A stretch of DNA of 40,905 bases from positions 1 to 40,905 of the forward strand of contig PLUB01000008.1 of assembly GCA_003164755.1 (NCBI GenBank), read 5' to 3'. Shown here in pieces: positions 37,568 to 40,905 of the stretch. Source of the DNA: Methanosarcina sp. Its GTDB lineage: Archaea; Halobacteriota; Methanosarcinia; Methanosarcinales; Methanosarcinaceae. Position 1 is the first letter of the stretch; every line of letters starts with the position of its first letter. The notes below the pieces were generated by a model that saw only the letters and a program-made list of their open reading frames with translations, made no database searches and was not told where the DNA came from. The position numbers were made by a program, and so were the translations under genes.

Positions 37568-37910
37568 TACAATAAAGGAAATGCTTTATCCAACGTAAAT
37601 AAATTAAATGAAAAAATAAAAGCATTTGACAAATCAACTGAAATTCCAGCAGTATTTAGCTATTTGGTAAAATCAAGGAAGCACTATGCATAATTTAGCT
37701 AAGTCCAATGAACCAACATAAGCATTTTGCAAAGTGTTTGAAATTACTCCACAATAGTCATATCTTTGGTAGAATCATCCACCTATTTATTATTTCATCA
37801 AGAACAAGGATAAATTAATCCCAATGCAAAAAAAGCCATTGAGTTTGACTTATCGTATAAAAAATATGTAAAAAACGACACTTTTAAAAAACTATGGATG
37901 GACTCGCAGT
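37568..37910 (+). pseudogene. Decayed TPR repeats, former 3' end of the TPR gene
   Basis: Directly after the TGA the frame continues YNKGNALSNVNKLNEKIKAF for about 40 codons, then shifts; further TPR-like pieces (NLAKSNEPT, NPNAKKAIEFD) are visible in other frames to about 37910. The original gene was therefore at least four repeats longer. Confidence 0.6.
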
Positions 37911-38434
37911 TTAAATGAATTATTAAATAAAGCTGAATAGTTATTATAATAGTTATCCTTAAGTTACTTAAAATTTTATGGAGGCTTCGATATAACCGAA
38001 ATTTTTAGTTTATTTTTATAAACACTATACAAGCAATTTATTGAAATCTGGTGTCTATCAAAATTCCATAGAATCACGGAAAAAAATGGACAGATACCAA
38101 ATTGCTTTTTACTTCGTCCTTTCCTTGCGTATTTCCCATGATCCAACTCTAAGTTTCAGATAAGTGAGAAAATGTTGCGACTTTATATAAATGCACTTTC
38201 AGCTTTTATAAAGTGATGATTTTTCCGGTGCTCTTTCTTTAATTAGTTGACATTTTAAAAACCTTGTAATTTAGCAGTTCACTTAGCATCCATTTGAGTT
38301 TAGTTATTTGTCATTCTTTTGCGGGTGTATTCTGTTCCAGATCTCTATTTTCCTTTTCTTTTGTTAATTTCGTATGATCTCTGCAAAAGTTAAAGTGCGC
38401 GCAATAAAGCTTCATTTGATTGTAGAACCATTTC
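37911..38434. other. Intergenic, no gene seen
   Basis: About 520 nt of AT-rich sequence leading into the right-end-like hairpin at 38435. Confidence 0.4.
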
Positions 38435-38503
38435 ACTCTAAGGTGAGCAGTCCTCTTTCTAGACACGCATCAGCGTGGCACGTGGAGGGGGAAAGCCACT
38501 AAC
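38435..38503 (+). mobile_element. Solitary IS200/IS605-like right end (omegaRNA-like hairpin), copy B
   Basis: ACTCTAAGG, then TCCTC ... GACACGCATCAGCGTGG ... GGAGGGGGAAAGCC ... CTAAC. CACGC-ATCA-GCGTG forms a compact hairpin inside a TCCTC/GAGGGG stem. Homologous along its length to 32535-32601. No tnpB is attached. Confidence 0.5.
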
Positions 38504-39878
38504 CTGCAACTCTTTTTCGATAAAAATTATATAACGAATTAAAGTTCAATATATCGAACACACAACTAATAAATGTTTTTATCGTGAAAAAATCCATTAT
38601 ATGCCTTCTTGTAAGCGAGTTATGATTTGTGATTACGGGAACAATATTGATAAGGATCTATATAGTTCTATCGAGATTATGTTACGTTTTCTATCGCAAG
38701 TAACTTGTGACGGGCTATCAAAAATTGTTGATAATCTTCGACAACTCAGAACTGAACAAAACTGTAGCAGCCAGTATTATATAATTGTTAATTACAACAT
38801 TTTCTTTTTGCACTTCATCTAATGAGAGTTTAAATAATTGATATAACTTGTGTAGTCAAATAATCTGTAATTTACGATCTACTCAGGAGTTTGACTATAA
38901 ATCTACATAATAATCCTTTAGAACGCTGTTGATTTGATCTTTGAATAATAATCTCCATCTATTTCAGCCATGAGGTTAGGAAGTTCACTTTTTCATTATT
39001 GTCATCATCAGTGTTTTGTTTTAACAGCTCTAAGGGAATTTTTGGCTCAAAGTTTACAAATGAGTAAAACTTAGTGTTTCCATGAGTTTTGCTCAAATCA
39101 AAAGCTTCCCACTTATCCTCATATGTACTACTTGTTGTCACATACTAAATTTTTATTTTTCTACTTTTCGTTGTAAATTTTGTGAAAAAATTGCGTAATT
39201 CGTTTGATTTGCCTTTGAAGGAATAATTCCAATTTTCTCAAAACAATCAGTGCTATGCCCCTTCAATTTTTTAGCATTTTATCTACTCATCGTACCATAA
39301 TGTTTGTCGGGAATTTGTCTAAATTCCGTTTTCAGTTTATCCATCTGGAATAAAATATTCGGATCTTTTAAACTAATTACTATGAACAAAAAAAGATAAG
39401 TGGAAATATTGTCCTGAAGAATTTAGTTGCATTCCCTAAGCTTCTGGAAGCTTTTGAAATCTTTTGTGCCAATGATTATTGAATCCGAGAGTTCAGCTTT
39501 TAGCATGAATATCTAAAACATTGCTTTGCCCTTTATGTTAGCTTCTTTTACAAAAATAAGCCTTTTACCAATTAATACTTCGATTTTAAGTTTTACTAGA
39601 CATGTCTAAATACAATTTTATAAACAACTTGAAAATTTATTGAATATATTAATATTAAGGAAGAAGAGTTCTAATAGATTTATAACTATAACGATATATT
39701 ATCATAATATACACATCAATGGTTATATATGTGTATTTTTATTAAAATATAATTGTTTATGTATGTACCAGGATAAATTTAGACATCAATTGTTAAAAAA
39801 TAGATTTCCAGATCAGTATTGAATTTGTCTAACTTATCCACAATGCTCGCGAAAATTTAAAGAAGAAGGGGGTAAATA
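38504..39878. other. Spacer with faint coding traces
   Basis: No intact gene supported. On the minus strand 38959-39360 holds protein-like pieces (MDKLKTEFRQIPDKHYG, then after stops TTSSTYEDKWEAFDLSKTHG and PKIPLELLKQNTDDD), possibly one broken unrecognised gene. A 73-codon plus-strand frame at 38601-38822 is not convincing. The end contains the AAGAAGGGGG ribosome-binding site of the next gene. Confidence 0.4.
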
Positions 39879-40553
39879 ATGCGAAAATTAGTAGTATCCA
39901 AAACAAATAGGCCACTCGCTATTCTACTAGCCGTCTTAGTTGTGACCTTTTTGACATCAGTTGCAGCAGCAGGCACAAATAGTATGTATTTAATAAAAAC
40001 AGCATATCCAACAACTTATTGTGATGTAGGGGAGAATATCACATACCTTTATACTGTGATTAACATAGGTGATGGGGATCTCACTGGAAATTTCACGGTT
40101 ACAGATGACCATATCTCTAGCCCAATTAAGATAGCTAACAGTGATCTTAAGCATTCAGATAGTGTTTCAGGATCAGCTATTTATACAATATTAAAGCAAG
40201 ATCTTGATAAAGGTTATGTGACCAATTCAGCATATGCAACAAACGGTGATATAAAGTCAAACACGAATTATATGACAATAAAAGCAGTTCCTCGTTGTGG
40301 CAACACTTGTGGTGCCAAAAGTTCTGATGGTAGTGATGGGGGAAAAGGATTTTGTGGTCAGGAAAAAGGATTTACTGCAAAGTTCAAATCAACTGATCAA
40401 ATAAATGAAGATGAGAATACGTGTCACACCAAAAATATTAAGGAAAAGAAAGAATATGTGTGGCAAGACAGAAACATCGATGAGCACGCCATGATCTACA
40501 AGCCAGTATACTCAGATGTACAAAAAGAAGAAAGATGGGGAATCCATCATTAA
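39879..40553 (+). CDS. Secreted protein: DUF11/DUF7507-like repeat plus shared Cys module
   Basis: 224 residues. Signal peptide (LAILLAVLVVTFLTSVAAAG), then a single beta-sandwich repeat of the DUF11/DUF7507 type at about 40-135 (VGENITYLYTVINIGDGDLTG ... TILKQDLDKGYVTNSAYATNGD). The C-terminal ~85 residues begin with CGNTCG, then GFCGQEKG, a KF pair, CHTKN and MIYK, aligning with the C-terminus of the protein at 29766-30218. Probably displayed on the cell surface; function unknown. ATG follows AAGAAGGGGG. Confidence 0.75.
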   Translation: MRKLVVSKTNRPLAILLAVLVVTFLTSVAAAGTNSMYLIKTAYPTTYCDVGENITYLYTVINIGDGDLTGNFTVTDDHISSPIKIANSDLKHSDSVSGSAIYTILKQDLDKGYVTNSAYATNGDIKSNTNYMTIKAVPRCGNTCGAKSSDGSDGGKGFCGQEKGFTAKFKSTDQINEDENTCHTKNIKEKKEYVWQDRNIDEHAMIYKPVYSDVQKEERWGIHH

Positions 40554-40905
40554 ATTAATTGCTGATCATTGATGAAATGGGTTACCTCTCGGTATAAAAA
40601 GATGCCTATCTACGATGGTAGAATAATTTACGTGGAAATCTGAACTTGTAGCCCCACTCTCAGTGGTGAAAAATAAAAATTATGATAGTGTAAACATTCC
40701 CCGCTGCAAACAACTGGGTATGTTTACGCTAAAGATATAGATATAAAGGATAGACTTGTGAAATTGAACCCAAAACAAGAAGTAAAATATTTTATACTAT
40801 CGCATTTTTAATAATTATAACTGGTTATCATTATTTGTTTTGGAATGAAATGCATAAATTCTATCTCAAAATTTTTTTTCTTTTCAGCCTTTGCACTTTT
40901 AATTT
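40554..40905. other. Intergenic to window end
   Basis: 350 nt with no gene seen. It holds the 17-nt match to the 3' flank of the 29766 gene (40563-40579) and a terminator-like hairpin (40690-40727). Confidence 0.5.
40690..40727. terminator. Hairpin, possible terminator
   Basis: GTAAACAT at 40690-40697 pairs with ATGTTTAC at 40720-40727, with CCCC/GGGT extending the stem. It lies about 140 nt after the secreted-protein gene. No strong T-run follows, so the role is uncertain. Confidence 0.35.

Noticed and set aside
36334..37632. Minus-strand ORFs opposite the TPR gene
   Set aside because: Antisense frames of a repetitive gene; no start signals and no family resemblance.
38601..38822. 73-codon plus-strand ORF
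   Set aside because: Some protein-like residues, but no ribosome-binding site and no recognisable family; left unannotated beyond the spacer note.
39640..39822. 60-codon plus-strand ORF
   Set aside because: Very AT-rich and Ile/Asn/Tyr-biased, overlapping the probable promoter region of the 39879 gene.

Overview
The window looks like a piece of a Methanosarcina-type methanogenic archaeon (order Methanosarcinales). The evidence is an archaeal ribosomal cluster (L7Ae, S28e, L24e, aIF5B, S6e), a seven-gene methanogenesis-marker operon that includes methyl-coenzyme M reductase component A2, an archaeal ether-lipid prenyltransferase, low G+C, and long gene-poor spacers full of decayed insertion sequences. 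Assignment to genus is inference from protein style; no rRNA was seen.

Layout. 1-4.1 kb: minus-strand translation cluster rpl7ae-rps28e-rpl24e-ndk-infB-rps6e. 4.3-6.4 kb: a TatD-linked-type radical SAM gene, then decayed sequence in which an IS5-type transposase fragment is fused to the 3' end of an ATP-grasp gene. 6.5-14.4 kb: a CxxC carboxymuconolactone-decarboxylase-like protein and the operon atwA-mmp3-mmp6-mmp5-mmp15-mmp17-mmp7 (minus strand), whose products are linked to ATP-dependent activation of methyl-coenzyme M reductase. 14.7-16.5 kb: an HAD-like phosphatase and a presenilin-like membrane protease. 16.5-21.7 kb: gene-poor; two diverged copies of a ~115-bp MITE-like element, an Mth938/AAMDC-like gene, small proteins and 5'-broken genes. 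21.7-25.2 kb: ether-lipid UbiA enzyme, a second IS5-type relic, and an iscS-like/iscU-DUF59 pair. 25.2-29.7 kb: mostly empty, with a membrane-protein ORF and a tusA-dsrE pair in which tusA carries an in-frame TAG and dsrE is broken.

29.7-40.9 kb is an accessory 'secretome' island: two secreted proteins sharing a new-looking C-terminal cysteine module, two tandem secreted Cys/Gly/Asn-rich paralogues with duplicated upstream regions, a secreted TPR protein with degenerating end repeats, and relics of surface proteins (YVTN propeller, Ig-like), TnpB, an IS630-type transposase and two solitary IS200/IS605-like right-end hairpins.

The strongest unusual points are: (1) a cysteine desulfurase homologue that keeps its catalytic Cys but lacks the PLP lysine and other PLP-site residues, and whose start position holds ATA; (2) an IscU fused to a DUF59/MIP18 domain directly downstream of it; (3) an in-frame amber codon in an otherwise complete tusA, which could be pyrrolysine or a nonsense mutation; (4) the family of small secreted cysteine-rich proteins. 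No tRNA, rRNA or CRISPR array was recognised.
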